Assembly: GCA_029204225.1 (NCBI GenBank)
Contig: CM055108.1
Coordinates: 15,774,722-15,838,721 of the forward strand
Direction: 5' to 3'
Source: Diphasiastrum complanatum
Lineage: Eukaryota; Streptophyta; Lycopodiopsida; Lycopodiales; Lycopodiaceae
Length of the DNA: 64,000 nucleotides
Shown piece by piece: positions 42,479 through 53,500 of the stretch; positions within the stretch are counted from its first letter, which is position 1, and each line of letters begins with the position of its first letter. The notes under the pieces are model-generated. The model did not search any database, was not told the DNA's origin, and worked only from the letters and a program-made list of their open reading frames with translations. Made by a program: the position numbers and the translations under genes.

Positions 42479-42894
42479 ATGCAATACAACGGTCCACATA
42501 TAAAGCAATTACCTCGTCGTCTACGTCAAGGCTTAAAAGAGATGATGGAAATTGATGAGAGCATTAATCCAGAGACTAATGCATCTGAATCTAGCTCATC
42601 TAGATCTACTTCTTCGCAAACAAGTTCCAAAGATGAAAATGAGCTTCCAATGAATGATGAATTTGAAATCATGGGAGACATGTTGGATGATATGTATGAG
42701 AACAATATTGCAGCTAGACACAATGAACAAGATGAGGAGGCACTTTTTTCTAAAGAAGAAAGAAAATTGCGAGAAGAATCAAAGACCGCATTGTATCCTA
42801 GAGCTAAGACATCTCGTTTGGCGACTTCTCTACTTCTATTAAATCTTCAAGCCAAATATAGATGGAGTGACCAAAGCCTCACATCATTATTTGA
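42479..42894 (+). CDS. CACTA TNP2 transposase, N-terminal exon
   Basis: From ATG 42479 the exon encodes an acidic Ser-rich stretch and then ALYPRAKTSRLATSLLLLNL and YRWSDQSLTSLFE. In plant TNP2 proteins LYPG(C)xxxS.L....L..LK......S......LL precedes the catalytic core. It ends TTTGA|GTAAAA (donor 42895), and the next exon supplies LLKNKILPEGN. An upstream acceptor (TCATTTAG, 42435) exists, but a stop at 42473 lies before this ATG in frame. Confidence 0.8.
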
Positions 42895-42997
42895 GTAAAA
42901 AAATTTTCATCTACTTGTCATTTTTGCTTTGAAACAAAATTTACAATCTGGACCTCGAGTGATATTTTTTTACAATGACTTCTTTTGTCATGTACAG

Positions 42998-43737
42998 ACT
43001 ATTGAAAAACAAAATTCTCCCAGAAGGGAATGTCATGCCTGAGACAAGAGATGAGGCACGAAAGATGTTGACTAACATCGGGATGGACTACAAGCAATAT
43101 CATGCATGTCCAAAAGATTGTATTTTATATCGAGGAAGGTACGAATCACTCAAAAAATGTCCCATTTGTGATACTCCTCGATATAGAGATGATTTGCAAG
43201 GGGCAACCATTTCGTGCAAAGTTTTACGACATTTTCCAGTAATTCCACGATTGCAACGTTTATTTTGTTGTAAATCTCTTGCACAACTTATGGATTGGCA
43301 TGCACACCATACCTCTACGGATGGGATGATGAGGGTACCTTCAGATTTACCTGCATGGAAACACATCAACAAAGAGTATCCAAGCTTTGTCAATGAGTCA
43401 AGAAATGAGAGATTTGGTCTTGCAATAGATGGTGTGAACCCCTTTGGTGTACGAGTAACTACGTGGTCCATTTGGCCTGTTTGCTTGGTAAATTATAATA
43501 TTCCTCCTTGGTTGAGTACAAAAAAGGGACACATTATGTTGGCACTTTTAATTCCTGGCCAACGCAAGGTTAAGAACATGGATATGTATCTTGAGCCGCT
43601 TATTGACGAGTTGGAAGATTTGTGGAAGGAGATAAAAGCATATGACATTTCGTGCCCCTTACATGAGAGGGAGTTTACACTACATGCCATTGTAATGTGG
43701 ACAATGCATGACTATCCAGGATTAGGTGAATGCTCAA
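42998..43737 (+). CDS. CACTA TNP2 transposase core, part 1 (Transposase_21)
   Basis: After a CATGTACAG acceptor the exon encodes LLKNKILPEGNVMPET, HACPKDCILYRGRYESLKKCPICDTPRY, LPRLQRLFCC-like and MDWHAHHTSTDGMMRVPSD. GLAIDGVNPFG, the first Asp region of the RNase H-like transposase fold, comes next, followed by WPVCLVNYNIPPWL and MLALLIPGQRKVKNMDMYLEPLIDEL. The exon ends at a GTAATC donor (43738). No stop or shift interrupts it. Excision and reintegration of the element are its ancestral job. Confidence 0.88.
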
Positions 43738-43899
43738 GTAATCATTCAAACAATGTCTATCTTGTGTACATAGGAGTTTGTTTACAATTACATACAACTA
43801 GTAATTCTTGACATTTACATGATATACTAAAATGGCTATAATTATTCTTTGACATATATTTTTTTTAATAGTGATTGATAGTATCCATTTGTTGGGCAG

Positions 43900-44601
43900 G
43901 CTTTCAAACGGCTGGAAAAAATGCTTGTTTTTTGTGCGGGCCAAATCTTGTGGGAAGATACTCTTTAGTCTCAAAAAAGTGGTTTATGAAAATCATCGTA
44001 GATACTTGCATGAAGGCCATCCATTTAGAGACACTCGTAGAAGAGGTTTGGGAGGAAGAGTTGAGAGAGAGATGCCTCCAAAGAGGATGTTCATGAAAGA
44101 TTGGCGAATACTATGGGAAGAATCTCAAGCAAAGCCAATCGATGGTATGAAAAGATTATCTATATTTCATCGTTTGGAATATTGGAATAACCTTTTGATT
44201 AATCACCTACTTGATCCCATGCACATATTTAAAAATGTGGGTGAATCTATTTGGAAACACTTGATTGGTGAAAAATATACCATTGCTGCAAGGCATGATC
44301 TAAAAGAATCAAACACCAAAAAAGAATATTGGATAAAGGATGGTGAAGATCATGCTCCAAAAGTACCTTGGACATTCACTAAGGAGGAGCTTAACCATGT
44401 GCGCTCCAATATTCATGACATTAGAACATCAACTCGTTTTGCCCATTCTCTATGGTCATCATTCACAATGGATGGAAAGTTGCAAGGTCTCAAATCTCAT
44501 GATTGGCTAAAGATGATTCAATTCATCTATCCAATGTCAATTCGTGGGTGCTTGTCAAAAGATATTTATGAGACCATATACAAACTATCAATCATTGTCA
44601 G
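43900..44601 (+). pseudogene. CACTA TNP2 transposase core, part 2
   Basis: After a TTGGGCAG acceptor the exon reads AGKNACFLCGPN, the usual ACPxCGxxT position. A frame shift falls in the A run near 43973, after which it reads VVYENHRRYLHEGHPFRD, LEYWNNLLINHLLDPMHIFKNVGESIW and GLKSHDWLKMIQFIYPMSIRG. These are characteristic TNP2 core motifs. It ends at TGTCAG|GTATTT. The shift in a homopolymer may be an assembly error or real decay. Confidence 0.85.
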
Positions 44602-44689
44602 GTATTTACATGTACTTGGTGCATTTTTCTATTTAGTATTTATTGATTGGAAATTCAAATAGACATAAAATGGATTGAATATATTGCAG

Positions 44690-45481
44690 ATGGATGTGTT
44701 CAAAAGAAATCCGTGAGCTGGATCTTCGCAAGAGACATGAGGATATGGTGGAGATTGTGTGCATGTTTGAGAGATATTTTTTGACTTCCATCATGGACTC
44801 ACAAGTGCATTTATTGGTGCACTTGGTTGAAGAAGTTTTTATTGTTGGTCCAGTGCACACTAGGTATAAGTGCATAAATTATCTTTTGCATGTGTATTTA
44901 AACTAAATCAATTGATACATGAACTCATTAAATAAAACACTTATTTTTAATCATTTGTGACTTTTTAGGTGGATGTTCTTTATGGAAAGGTACATGAAAG
45001 TTTTAAAAGATTTTGTGCGTCAAAAGGCAAGGCCTGAAGGTAGCATGTCAGAGGGATGGTTAGTACATGAATTTCTCTTTAATGTTACTGAAATTTTGCA
45101 CCAACTACATCCATCTGCTCCACTATTGTGGCGTGATGAGGAAGCCGAAGAGGTAACTAGTGAAAAACCTCAAGGGATGGGAAAGGTCCATAGGTTGGCA
45201 CCCTTCCAACGAGAAAAAATTTCTTCATTCATGCCTTATAATTGTGGAGTTATGGATAAATGGTTAGACCTATATGAAGAAGAAAAAAAAAAAGGGCCTT
45301 GTCTAGAAAGCGCCAACTACAGAATAGAGATAGACACATGGCCTCAAGTTCACATGATCTTGAGCCATTGCCCAAGCAATGCACTATAGAGTGGATGCAT
45401 GACACACTACAAAAAGCAACAAAAGAGGGACAAAAAATATCAAACGCGGAATGGAACTTTGCAAGAGGATGCGAATGGAAG
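44690..45481 (+). pseudogene. CACTA DUF4218 region (two exons)
   Basis: Exon 44690-44863 (TTGCAG acceptor, TAG|GTATAAG donor) encodes WMCSKEIRELDLRK, YFLTSIMDSQVHLLVHLVEE and GPVHTR. Exon 44969-45481 (TTTTTAG acceptor) opens WMFFMERYMKVLKDFVRQKA and PEGSMSEGWLVHEF. Together they match DUF4218, which follows the core in plant CACTA transposases. A frame shift sits in an 11-A run near 45283; past it WMHDTLQKATKEGQKIS is read in another frame up to the GGAAG|GTATT donor. Confidence 0.85.
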
Positions 45482-45606
45482 GTATTATTCTTTAGATACT
45501 TTATTATTAGAACATTCTTGTTTATAACAATATTTGTTTAATCATTTTGAAATACCATGTTTATTCAGAATGATTATTTATAAGATTCATGTTTGTCATG
45601 TGGCAG

Positions 45607-46345
45607 TGCAAAATGTATAATGCTATATGGGCTTTTGGTTTCCACTTTCGTGTTGAAAGGATTGATAACAAGAGACGCACACACGATTGTGGTGTAATAG
45701 CATCTTTCCAACAAGAAAGTCAAAGCAGTGCACGAGATCGGAATCCCATCTCAGGAAATAGAATACGTAGGAACTATACAAAATATTTATGAATTATCAT
45801 TTAGTGAAAGTGGACACTATTTTTTATTTGATGTGAAATGGTTCAAGGTAGTTTGTAGAGGGCCAAATGCAACCGTAAAATCGGATCCAAGTGGATTTTT
45901 TGCTATTTTCATTCATCAAAAATATTGAGCATGGAGTCCTTTGACACATTGGTGTTGCCTCGTCACTGTGAACAGGTGCACATGCTATGCTATAATGTTT
46001 TTAATTTTATTGCAAGTGACTTCAGTATTTCAGTTTTCAATATGTTCTAAAATAGTGATTTTTGTAGGTATTTTTTCAACCAGATCGACTAAACAAGATA
46101 TGGTGGTTTGTAGCTCAAGTTGAACCATGTTCACGACGAGTATTTGAGGATGCAAATGTTGAGAATGAAATGGAAAACCTTCATTTTAACTATGAGATTG
46201 ACCTACCTAGAGATGTAATAAATCGTCAAACCATACTTGAAGCACCCACTTCCATAGATGTTGAGAATAGAAATTCTAATAGTTAGGATGATGAAATAAT
46301 TTTTGAAAGTGAGAGTGATGATGAAAATCATCTAAGAGGAGATTA
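45607..46345 (+). pseudogene. CACTA DUF4216 region and C-terminus (two exons)
   Basis: After a GTGGCAG acceptor: FGFHFRVERIDNKRRTHDCGV, then after a shift near 45765 EIEYVGTIQNIYELSF, HYFLFDVKWFKV and DPSGFFAI. This is the DUF4216 pattern. A further shift near 45925 precedes LVLPRHCEQ|, with a donor at 45976; the last exon from 46068 reads VFFQPDRLNKIWWFVAQVEP, a usual TNP2 ending. A TAG at 46284 cuts the acidic tail; a second stop lies at 46343. Confidence 0.82.
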
Positions 46346-46639
46346 ATTGCAAGATGTTGTCGCTGATGAAATTGATTTTTGTAATTCTGAATAAAAATTG
46401 ATTATTGCAATTTTGAATGAAATTGATTCTTGCAATGCTTTCAAATGATTGTTATTTTGCCAAAATAGAGTCTCATTTATGATCAAGTGAAAAGAATAGA
46501 CATAGTTTGACTTCAATCCCATTTTTTTGGAGATAATGTCGGTGAAGATAGATGTACGGCTTCATGTTCCAAGAAAATTCTCATTTTTTAACAAATGCTG
46601 CAAAGGCAATATATCACTAAAAGCGTGTGAGTTAATGAA

Positions 46640-46960
46640 ATCACCACCACAAACTATGACAAAATCAAGTGCTTCATCATAGTCAATCCCCTTGAATTGA
46701 GCACATCCCTTGGCAACTAGTCTTGTTTTATAATTGTTCACACTACCATCTTGATTAAGCTTGACTTAAAGACCCATTTGCAAACAGTAACATTTTGTAT
46801 CTTTGATGGAGAATCAATAATTTTACAAGTATCTCAAACAATGCATCATGTACTCACCTCACTTTTCATTACATCAAGTCACTCTTTTGTTGCTACAGTT
46901 TCATTCACACTTGAAGAAACATCATCAAACTTAAGGTAGTAATAAGGGCAATAAAAATTA
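46640..46960 (-). pseudogene. Copia reverse transcriptase scrap (copia E)
   Basis: The minus strand reads KLNQDGSVNNYKTRLVAKG, then CAQFKGIDYDEALDF. This is the RVT_2 block usually ending ETFAPV. Only about 120 bp is clear, with fading similarity on the high-coordinate side. It is followed upstream (47.0 kb) by a primer site and LTR on the same strand, so copia E consists of ends plus a scrap. Confidence 0.75.
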
Positions 46961-47024
46961 AACAATCATCAACTTGTAATTGCTTCTCTCTTCCTTATAT
47001 TTGAGCCTTGATGGTTGCATTTGG

Positions 47025-47036
47025 GCTCTGATACCA
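47025..47036 (-). other. tRNA-Met primer-binding site of copia E
   Basis: The minus strand reads TGGTATCAGAGC and follows an LTR whose inner end (47037) has the TG/CA form. Confidence 0.88.
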
Positions 47037-47450
47037 TGTTAAAATCAAAGGTTATGAACCTCATTTGGATACTAAAACCTTGAAAAAGCATCAAAGGTTT
47101 CACTTATATCTAATAGATAGAAAACTAGCACACAATTCAACCTATTTTGCATCTAATTGGCAAGGGCTTTTGAACACCACAATAAAACTAGAAATAATTG
47201 ATCTTCACATCTTGTCACACACGTGGAAAGTATGATACTTTGTTCAGATTCAGATCTATTCATTAGACACAAAAAATATAACATTCATCATTCATCAATT
47301 TCTCATTAAAGAGCAAACTTGCCAAAATCACCATCTCTTGATAATCTCTCGAAGTAAGTACAAAATGAGCTCTCAATCCATATCAAATGATCTCGGATAT
47401 GAGATTAGGTAGAGTGCCATTAGGGTAGACCCTAAACACCATGATATAAT
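47037..47450 (-). mobile_element. 5' LTR of copia E (outer edge uncertain)
   Basis: The inner edge is fixed by the primer site. The plus strand starts TGTTAAAATCAAAGG, and CACACACGTGGAAAG near 47217 resembles the CACGTG words of other LTRs here. The outer edge could not be determined. Confidence 0.55.
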
Positions 47451-47454
47451 TCAC

Positions 47455-47590
47455 TTTAGAAAAATATTTATTTAACATGCAAAAAAAAAAAAAAAACCTC
47501 ATCATAATATAATTCACTTTAGAAAAATATATATATATAGTCTAATCATAATATAATTCACTTTAGAAATATATGTATTTAACTAATTTT
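47455..47590. repeat. Three copies of an ATAATTCACTTTAGAAA unit with A- and AT-runs
   Basis: ATATAATTCACTTTAGAAA occurs at about 47443, 47508 and 47549, separated by an A run and by a TA run. Unit spacing is irregular (65 and 41 bp). Confidence 0.8.
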
Positions 47591-47932
47591 ATGTCATTAT
47601 CAACATGCAAAAAATTCGGTTTGGAACTATTATAAGGTATGACAAATGTTGTGTGGTTGTCTAGAGAATAGATTGTTTTTCGTTTTCTGACTTATTAGCA
47701 TCATGAAATCAAGAAAAATTATAATCAGGATTCATTGGCATTATAATTGATGCTCCTTATGGACAAGTAAAGAAACGTGTTTTTCTTGCTCTATGTTTTG
47801 CTAGAATAGACTTGTTAGTTGAACGACAATAAATCGTCAAGTTCAAAAACATTTTTTTTTGTTATTTATGAAGAGTGTCAACTAGCTCGATCTCTATGAA
47901 ACACCAGAGCAGGCCTTTAAAAAGAGTCGCAC

Positions 47933-48365
47933 AACATGATAGATTCAAAGGTAGTGAAGCTTCATTGAAGTCGTAGGGCTGGCTTTTCAAGGTTATTATT
48001 TTGGCTCTTATCTCGCTCTTGTTTATCTTCTAGCTATGAACATGATAGATTCAAAGGTAGTAAAGCTTCATTGAAGCCATAGGGCTGGCTTTTCAAGGTT
48101 ATTGTTTTGGCTCTTATCTCACTCTTGTTTATCTTCTAGCTATGAACATGATAGATTCAAAGGTTGTAAAGCGTCATTGAAGCCATAGGGCTGGCTTTTC
48201 AAGGTTATTGTTTTGGCTCTTATCTTGCTCTTGTTTGTCTTCTAATAACTTATTGACTCGTTTCAGGCTCATCTATCACTTATTTTAGATTAATGGTTGA
48301 TAGCACCAACATGATAGATTCAAAGGTAGTGAACGGTCATTGAAGCCATAGGGTTGGATTTTTCT
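47933..48365. repeat. 106-bp tandem array, three copies plus one separated copy
   Basis: AACATGATAGATTCAAAGGT starts at 47933, 48039 and 48145, exactly 106 bp apart, and again at 48308. Each unit holds GGGCTGGCTTTTCAAGG and TTTTGGCTCTTATC. Copies differ at a few sites. No coding frame is shared. Confidence 0.93.
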
Positions 48366-48369
48366 TTCT

Positions 48370-49010
48370 TTTTTCATTGTCTCTATCTCTGGAATATTTT
48401 CTTGACTCTCTTCATTTTCAATGTAACCTGGGTTATAATTCTTCTTGCATTTGTTTTCCCAAACCGTTGCACTTATATTATGCTAATCAATATGACATCC
48501 CTACTTAGCATTGCCTTCTTTCCTTCCACATTCTAGAACTTGCTAGAATTCCAAAAGGGAGGTTCCTCCAGCAAACTTTGTGCGAGACGAAGTACCCCTC
48601 TATTAACTACAAGCATGTCATTTTCAAACTCGTGACTGTGCTATATAAATAAACAATCTTGTCACACAGGTACGTGATGAAGCCACCTTAACAATTGATA
48701 GTTACAGTATAACATGCCTTCAAACGAGCAGGGATATATTAGCATGTAAAAAGGAGAAGAAGTTGATGGAATAGGTACCTGCAGAATAGTTAAGATGTAA
48801 GGTTGACATTAGGGATGTGTGGCCTTTGGGACAGAACTTTGGGAAAAGTAGAGCCTTCCAGTTCACTTGAGCCAAAGATGCCGATAGTCATGATCTTCTG
48901 AAGATGTTGATACAACACACAACAAAAAACTTATCGTGGATATTCCTGAAATAAGGAGGCAAAAACCAAATGCCAAAAACTAAACCCAATTCTTCTTCCG
49001 TGTGATCGAT
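48370..49010. other. Unassigned stretch without recognised gene
   Basis: A 60-codon plus frame at 48354-48536 is hydrophobic but shows no motif. I see no repeat or transposon signature. Confidence 0.45.
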
Positions 49011-49014
49011 CTGT

Positions 49015-49130
49015 TGAGCGACCTGTCTGCATTCTGTCAGCATTCTGAGAGCGACCCGTCAGTGTTCTATGAGCGACCTGTCAGCGTTATGTGAGCGCTG
49101 CTAGTTTGATAATGCTGGTCTGTCTGTGAA
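49015..49130. repeat. Short direct repeats of GAGCGACCTGTCAGCGTT type
   Basis: GAGCGACCTGTC, GAGCGACCCGTC and GAGCGACCTGTC occur at about 49017, 49051 and 49074, followed by a shortened GAGCGCTG. The spacing is 23-34 bp. The array directly precedes two foldbacks. Confidence 0.75.
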
Positions 49131-49153
49131 TGCTGCTGGTGTGACCGCTGGAA

Positions 49154-49300
49154 CTAATCTGAGAAGTGCATTTGATCAATCGCCAGGCGATTGATCTCAA
49201 ATGCACTTCTCAGATTAGCATCCAACGGTCTGAGATTTGATCCTTTTTTCTGAGATGTACATCGCCAGGCGATTGATCAGATGTACCTCTCAGACAAAAG
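49154..49300. repeat. Two foldback sequences sharing the core ATCGCCAGGCGAT
   Basis: The first (49154-49217) has 31-bp arms, a 1-base loop and a 2-base bulge; it starts CTAATCTGAGAAG and ends CTTCTCAGATTAG. The second (about 49250-49296) shares the core and folds through CTGAGATGTAC and GTACCTCTCAG. Their RNA would form long hairpins. They might be a small foldback element or a small-RNA precursor. Confidence 0.85.
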
Positions 49301-49660
49301 GAGTACCTCACAAAAGAGTAAGATGACAAGTATTACCTTCGGGACAGAGATACAGAACATCAAAGCAAGGCTGACTTCATTGCGAATTGCGCATTGCATT
49401 GGTCACGCCAAGGACACTAGTGTCGGCTGAAAATGCCATGCCTAAATATCGAGCTTATGGGGTTTAGGATTGTATATCTATTTCTCTATCCATTAGTCTC
49501 TATCTCTAGCAAGAGATCTCAATTATATGTTGCATTAATGGTGGGCCTTGTCCTTATTGGCACGGGGACAGCTTTGGGCCTCTATCAATGTGGTATTAAC
49601 ATGTGGAGTCCGGGTAGGGGAAAAAGAAATGCCCTTGCGTGGGATAAAGCATGCGGAGGG

Positions 49661-49800
49661 GCGTCGGGACATTGGCGTCGGGACATTGGCGTCGGCACTA
49701 GAACCACCTGTGTGCAAAGGCGCCGGGACTCCTGGCGTCGGAACGACACTTGGCGACAGGCGTTGTGGGCACCGGGGCGCCGGGACCAGGGCAGGCCACA
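49661..49800. repeat. GC-rich GGCGTCGGGAC minisatellite
   Basis: GCGTCGGGACATTG occurs twice in tandem and is followed by GGCGTCGG and GGCGCCGGGAC variants. Similar GGTCCCGACGGCATACCG units occur at about 54595-54660 in the gypsy block. Base composition contrasts with the AT-rich left flank. Confidence 0.75.
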
Positions 49801-49958
49801 CACGCATATGAGATTAACCGTCTGTTGTAAAGCTGACTCGGGTGCACCCAGCGTGCCCTGTAAGACTCAAAGGGGTGACACTCTCTAAGGTCCCAGAGCA
49901 AGTTAGAACCCCAAACCGTGGCCATTTCTGTGAGATCCGCATAGCTGACCGGCCAGTC

Positions 49959-49971
49959 GGCTCTGATACCA
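49959..49971 (-). other. tRNA-Met primer-binding site, block A minus LTR
   Basis: The minus strand reads TGGTATCAGAGCC two bases after an ACA end. Confidence 0.85.
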
Positions 49972-51504
49972 CATGTAGCGCAGGCATCTCAAAGGGGGCC
50001 GAGAACCACGACTTAGCTTCCCAGCCTTCAACTCTTGTCATCCAAACCCACTTGACATACAAGCAGCCAACTCGCCAACAACGATCAGACTTAACCAACT
50101 TGAAGTTCTGAAAACCAACATTGAGATCCAACCTGGCGCCATGCCAGATCGGGGGTCCCGATGTGGGTGACTTCCCTCCAAGCAAGCCGCCCGACATACA
50201 TCAAACTTAACCAACTCGAAGCTTCGTTACAAACGAGTAACATCCATTCTAAGCAAGCGGTCTGACTTACATCAGACTTAACCAACTGAAAGCTTCGTCA
50301 CGAGCGCTGGAAGCCAACCTGGCACCACGCCAGACTGGACAGCCATAAACAGGTAACTTCCACCCAAGCAAGCCATCCAACTCATCCGACAAGTTAGAGC
50401 CTTACAACTAGCGCTTTTACCGAACACTGAAACCCAGAAGGTAATTAGAGTCAGTTTGAGGAAAATCTCACTTTATTGATAAATCTGAGAAGGTTACATT
50501 TCAAGTGTGTGACCGACCCTAGTCTCCGAGGTGCTAGCATGCCAAGGCGAGAGCCATGACAACATTCCAGCAAGGGAGGCCTTGTGTTGTAAAGTTGACT
50601 CCGGTGCACCCAGCGTGCCCTGTAAGACTCTAAGGGGTGACACTCCCTAAGGTCCCAGAGCAAGTTAGAACGTCAAGGACTGAGCCTCTGACCTGTGGTG
50701 AGCCAGTCAAGTAGTCACAAGTCATGAGCTAGCTCTGGAGCTCGAGTCATGGCCTAGTCAGGAAGCAAGTTGATTTTGCCACCGGAACGGCTCCCGGGAC
50801 CCATGTCCGGGAGCCAGACTGATTCTGCCAGGCTTGCCAGGCTTAATCAGCAAAATAAAAACTAAGTCCCAAAAAGCGTGCTTTACCAGAAAGCACTATG
50901 TTTCAGAATAAAGGGGGTGCGCCGAATCACAGCAGAACTATAGGGGGAGTCCGGCAGACAGAAACTTGGGCAGCTCAACTAGCGCCAGGAATCCAGTCGC
51001 CAGGTCTCAGCTCCCTCTACCAGCACGAGCCAGGCACAATGCCCAGCACGTGTTGGTGGCCCCGAGACCAGTCAGTCTATGTTTGAATGTAACCTCTTCC
51101 AAATCTAATAAAGTTGATCCTTGGGGATGATTACCATTTCGGTTTCGCCTCCGGGACTGGTCCAAGTGGAAGGACCCTTACTACAACCTTTTTGTGTCGC
51201 TGGCGCCTAAGGGTCCCTGTCATCGACATGGGGCTTGCCGCTATGCCAATCGGTCAGTTTGGCGACCACTATGCCTTGGGTTTCATGTGTGGCTTGTCTT
51301 TGCCTTTGGTTACCTTTTGGGGACGGATTCTGAGTTGGCTTTCGGGTTGGTTGGGATTCCAGTTTTCTTAAGTCTGAATGGTTAAGCTTGTTACGTTTCT
51401 GAGTTGGCTTTTACGTAAGTGCATGATGGATAAATGTTAGACTTAAGCGCGTGTTGGGGAAACCGCTCAAGTCCCAGCGCCCTTTGAGGCGCCGGCGCAA
51501 CATG

Positions 51505-51517
51505 TGGTATCAGAGCC
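51505..51517 (+). other. tRNA-Met primer-binding site, block A plus LTR
   Basis: TGGTATCAGAGCC follows GCAACATG at the LTR end. It starts a leader with stem-loop repeats. Confidence 0.87.
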
Positions 51518-51975
51518 GACTAGCCGGTCAGCTACGCAAGTCTCACAGGGATGGCCACGTTTTGGGATTTGTCAGGACAACCGTTGCGCAAGGTGCTGTC
51601 CACAGTGTAAGCACGGGTGCGTCCACGATCGGGGTGGTCAGCAGAACGGGGGACTTGATGAGTCAAAGTGCTGCCCTCGAGGTGTAAGCATGGTCAGTTC
51701 TCGCAGTTCGGGCCTGGCGTTGTTTGCACGTAGGACGGATGAGGCAAAGTGCTGCCTAGGTAGGTGAAAGCACGGTCTGTACCTTGTGGGGTGCGGGGCG
51801 ACATATTCGAACTGTACGGGTTAACCATTGATACAGAGATGCTGCTCGAATTCGGGTGTAAAGCACGGGTGGTTAGCTGCCGGTGCGGGATAGTTGTCGA
51901 TCGTTTAGCTATAAGGGCTATCGACCAAAAAGTGGTGGGGCGTGACTGAGGCAATGTGCTGCTTAATGGTGATAT

Positions 51976-53500
51976 CGCTTTCGTAAAATCCAAGAACCTT
52001 ATTAACTGGTGACAGAGGCCTTTCTTTGAAATGTTCGCCCCTGTCGCTTTTGACTTTCGACTTTGGAACTCCTTTGAGCTCCTGATTTGTCCTTGATGCA
52101 CTTTGTGTTGAGCTCCCTGAGCTCCAAATTTGATCAGTTCCGCACAGGTATCAAGGCTCCCTGAGCCAAAGGATTTATCGTTTGATTGCCCACTTTGTGG
52201 TCCACTCCGTGCCTTGTTGCTTTTGCACCTTGGTTTCTCTCCTTGTCCCAGCCTGATCTTGATACTTTTCCATCATGGCTCTTTAAGGTAGGCAAATATT
52301 GAGTACTCCGCAATGCACCTCTCACTTAGCTTGAAGTAGCTCTTTGAATCAGCCCAAATGTAACCATTGACCTCGTGGAAAGCCAAAGGGTCGCACCAGT
52401 TTGATCTACATCCGAACTATCTCTTCGCGATTGTTTGAAGCACCATGTCCATCGCGCAAAACTTGACTTTTACAATTCCATCACTGGTCAATTGCCTCAC
52501 AGTCAAAACAAGAAGTGTACATCGAGCTTGGCTTCAAGTAGCTCTCTTTGAATCAGACACATGCACCCAGAGTTTGCACTAGTCCGATCTCAACGTGAAC
52601 TGTCCCTTAGCGTCCGTTCGAAATACCAAGTCTCTCATGCAAGACTCAACTTTCATAGTTCCTTCATTGATCAACTGCCTTACACGTAACACAAGCTAGC
52701 GTACTCATATGTTTCCTCATCATTGCTGGTCCAGAGAAAGCCTATAACAAGCTTTCCTTTCCACAACAAAAACTTGTCAACTTATTAGATCCAAAGTTCG
52801 CCAGTCTCCTCGTGTGAGTATGGCTAGGTCACCTTGGATTTGCCCCCGTTTTGATCAACTTTCATTCAAAATTTGCCCCAAGAGAGAGGTGTGTGTGATA
52901 GTTCCCCTCCACATATAAAATCAGCTGATCGGACTTAGAGTAGAGTTCTTCGGACAAAAAGCCTTTCCAACACTTTGCTTCCCATCTGCTAGGATTATGG
53001 CTCGATCCAACTTGTTGCCAATCTCTGAAGAGGATCCTAGTCTTTCACCTTTGAGAAAAAACCCAACTGATACTGGATATCACCCATGCTCAGTGTGTTT
53101 TCAGTTCCGAAGGTGGCCGTCCCAAAATGAAGACCAACTGCTCCATAGAAGATCTCCCCTGAAATTGCCCTTTCCAACTTTTGACTTCCTGCTTGTATCT
53201 GGTGGGCGTTGTCGCAAATGAAACTAACCCAAGAAACAGGCTAGCCATCCATCCTTTACAAACATTGAGTCGTTTCGTTGTCATTCATGTGCGAGTACTT
53301 GAACTGCAAATCCGTCCCACAGATTCTGTAGTCTTCTTTGTTTGATGGTATCAGCCTTCAAAAGAAAGGTTCCTTCTCGAGCCATCAACTCCTTGTATCA
53401 CAAGAAATCATACAAACCAGGCAAAGCACGAGTACTAAGACTCACCACGAATACATACAAGTAAGATACTCAGGCAAGTTTACTAACAAGTAACAAAGAC
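51976..53500. other. Unassigned DNA between gypsy blocks, with a diverged tandem duplication
   Basis: Two related segments (about 52320-52510 and 52515-52700) share CAAGTAGCTCT(CT)TTGAATCAG and AACTTGACTTT or CTCAACTTTCA blocks in the same order, about 180-200 bp apart. The minus strand of the first is open over a protein-like stretch with one stop, but no domain is recognised. A 74-codon plus frame (52997-53221) starting MARSNLLPISEEDPSLSP follows a TATAAAA at 52915-52921 and could be a small gene, without further support. Confidence 0.4.

Larger units (their letters stand above)
37240..46345 (+). mobile_element. CACTA (En/Spm) transposon carrying a SET-domain exon
   Basis: From left to right: subterminal palindromes, a Transposase_24-like exon, a transposase-associated zinc domain, a SET domain, the TNP2 core (Transposase_21), DUF4218 and DUF4216, all on the plus strand. 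The last four transposase parts are in the order normal for plant CACTA TNP2 proteins. Introns with good GT..AG ends separate them. The outer CACTA ends and 3-bp target duplications could not be found, so the span given is coding plus subterminal DNA. An old copia LTR lies in one intron. Frame shifts at several runs of one base make the transposase inactive as read. Confidence 0.88.
49823..51975. mobile_element. Gypsy LTR block A: two divergent LTRs head to head
   Basis: A minus-orientation LTR (49972 to about 50700) with its primer site at 49959-49971 faces a plus-orientation LTR (about 50700-51504) with its primer site at 51505-51517. Each has its own AATAAAG-type poly(A) signal: minus at 50471-50477, plus at 51107-51113. 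The plus leader runs to 51975 and then stops matching block B. An 85-bp word (49823-49907) repeats at about 50586-50672. Block B (54.0-56.3 kb) is a close copy. No coding region is attached to block A. Confidence 0.75.

Noticed and set aside
47933-48365. CRISPR-like regular repeats
   Set aside because: Units are contiguous 106-bp tandem copies without unique spacers, in a plant-like sequence with no cas genes.
49433-49888. 151-codon plus frame with hydrophobic start as a possible gene
   Set aside because: Its second half is the GC-rich GGCGTCGG minisatellite and the start of the gypsy block, and competing frames of similar length exist on both strands there.
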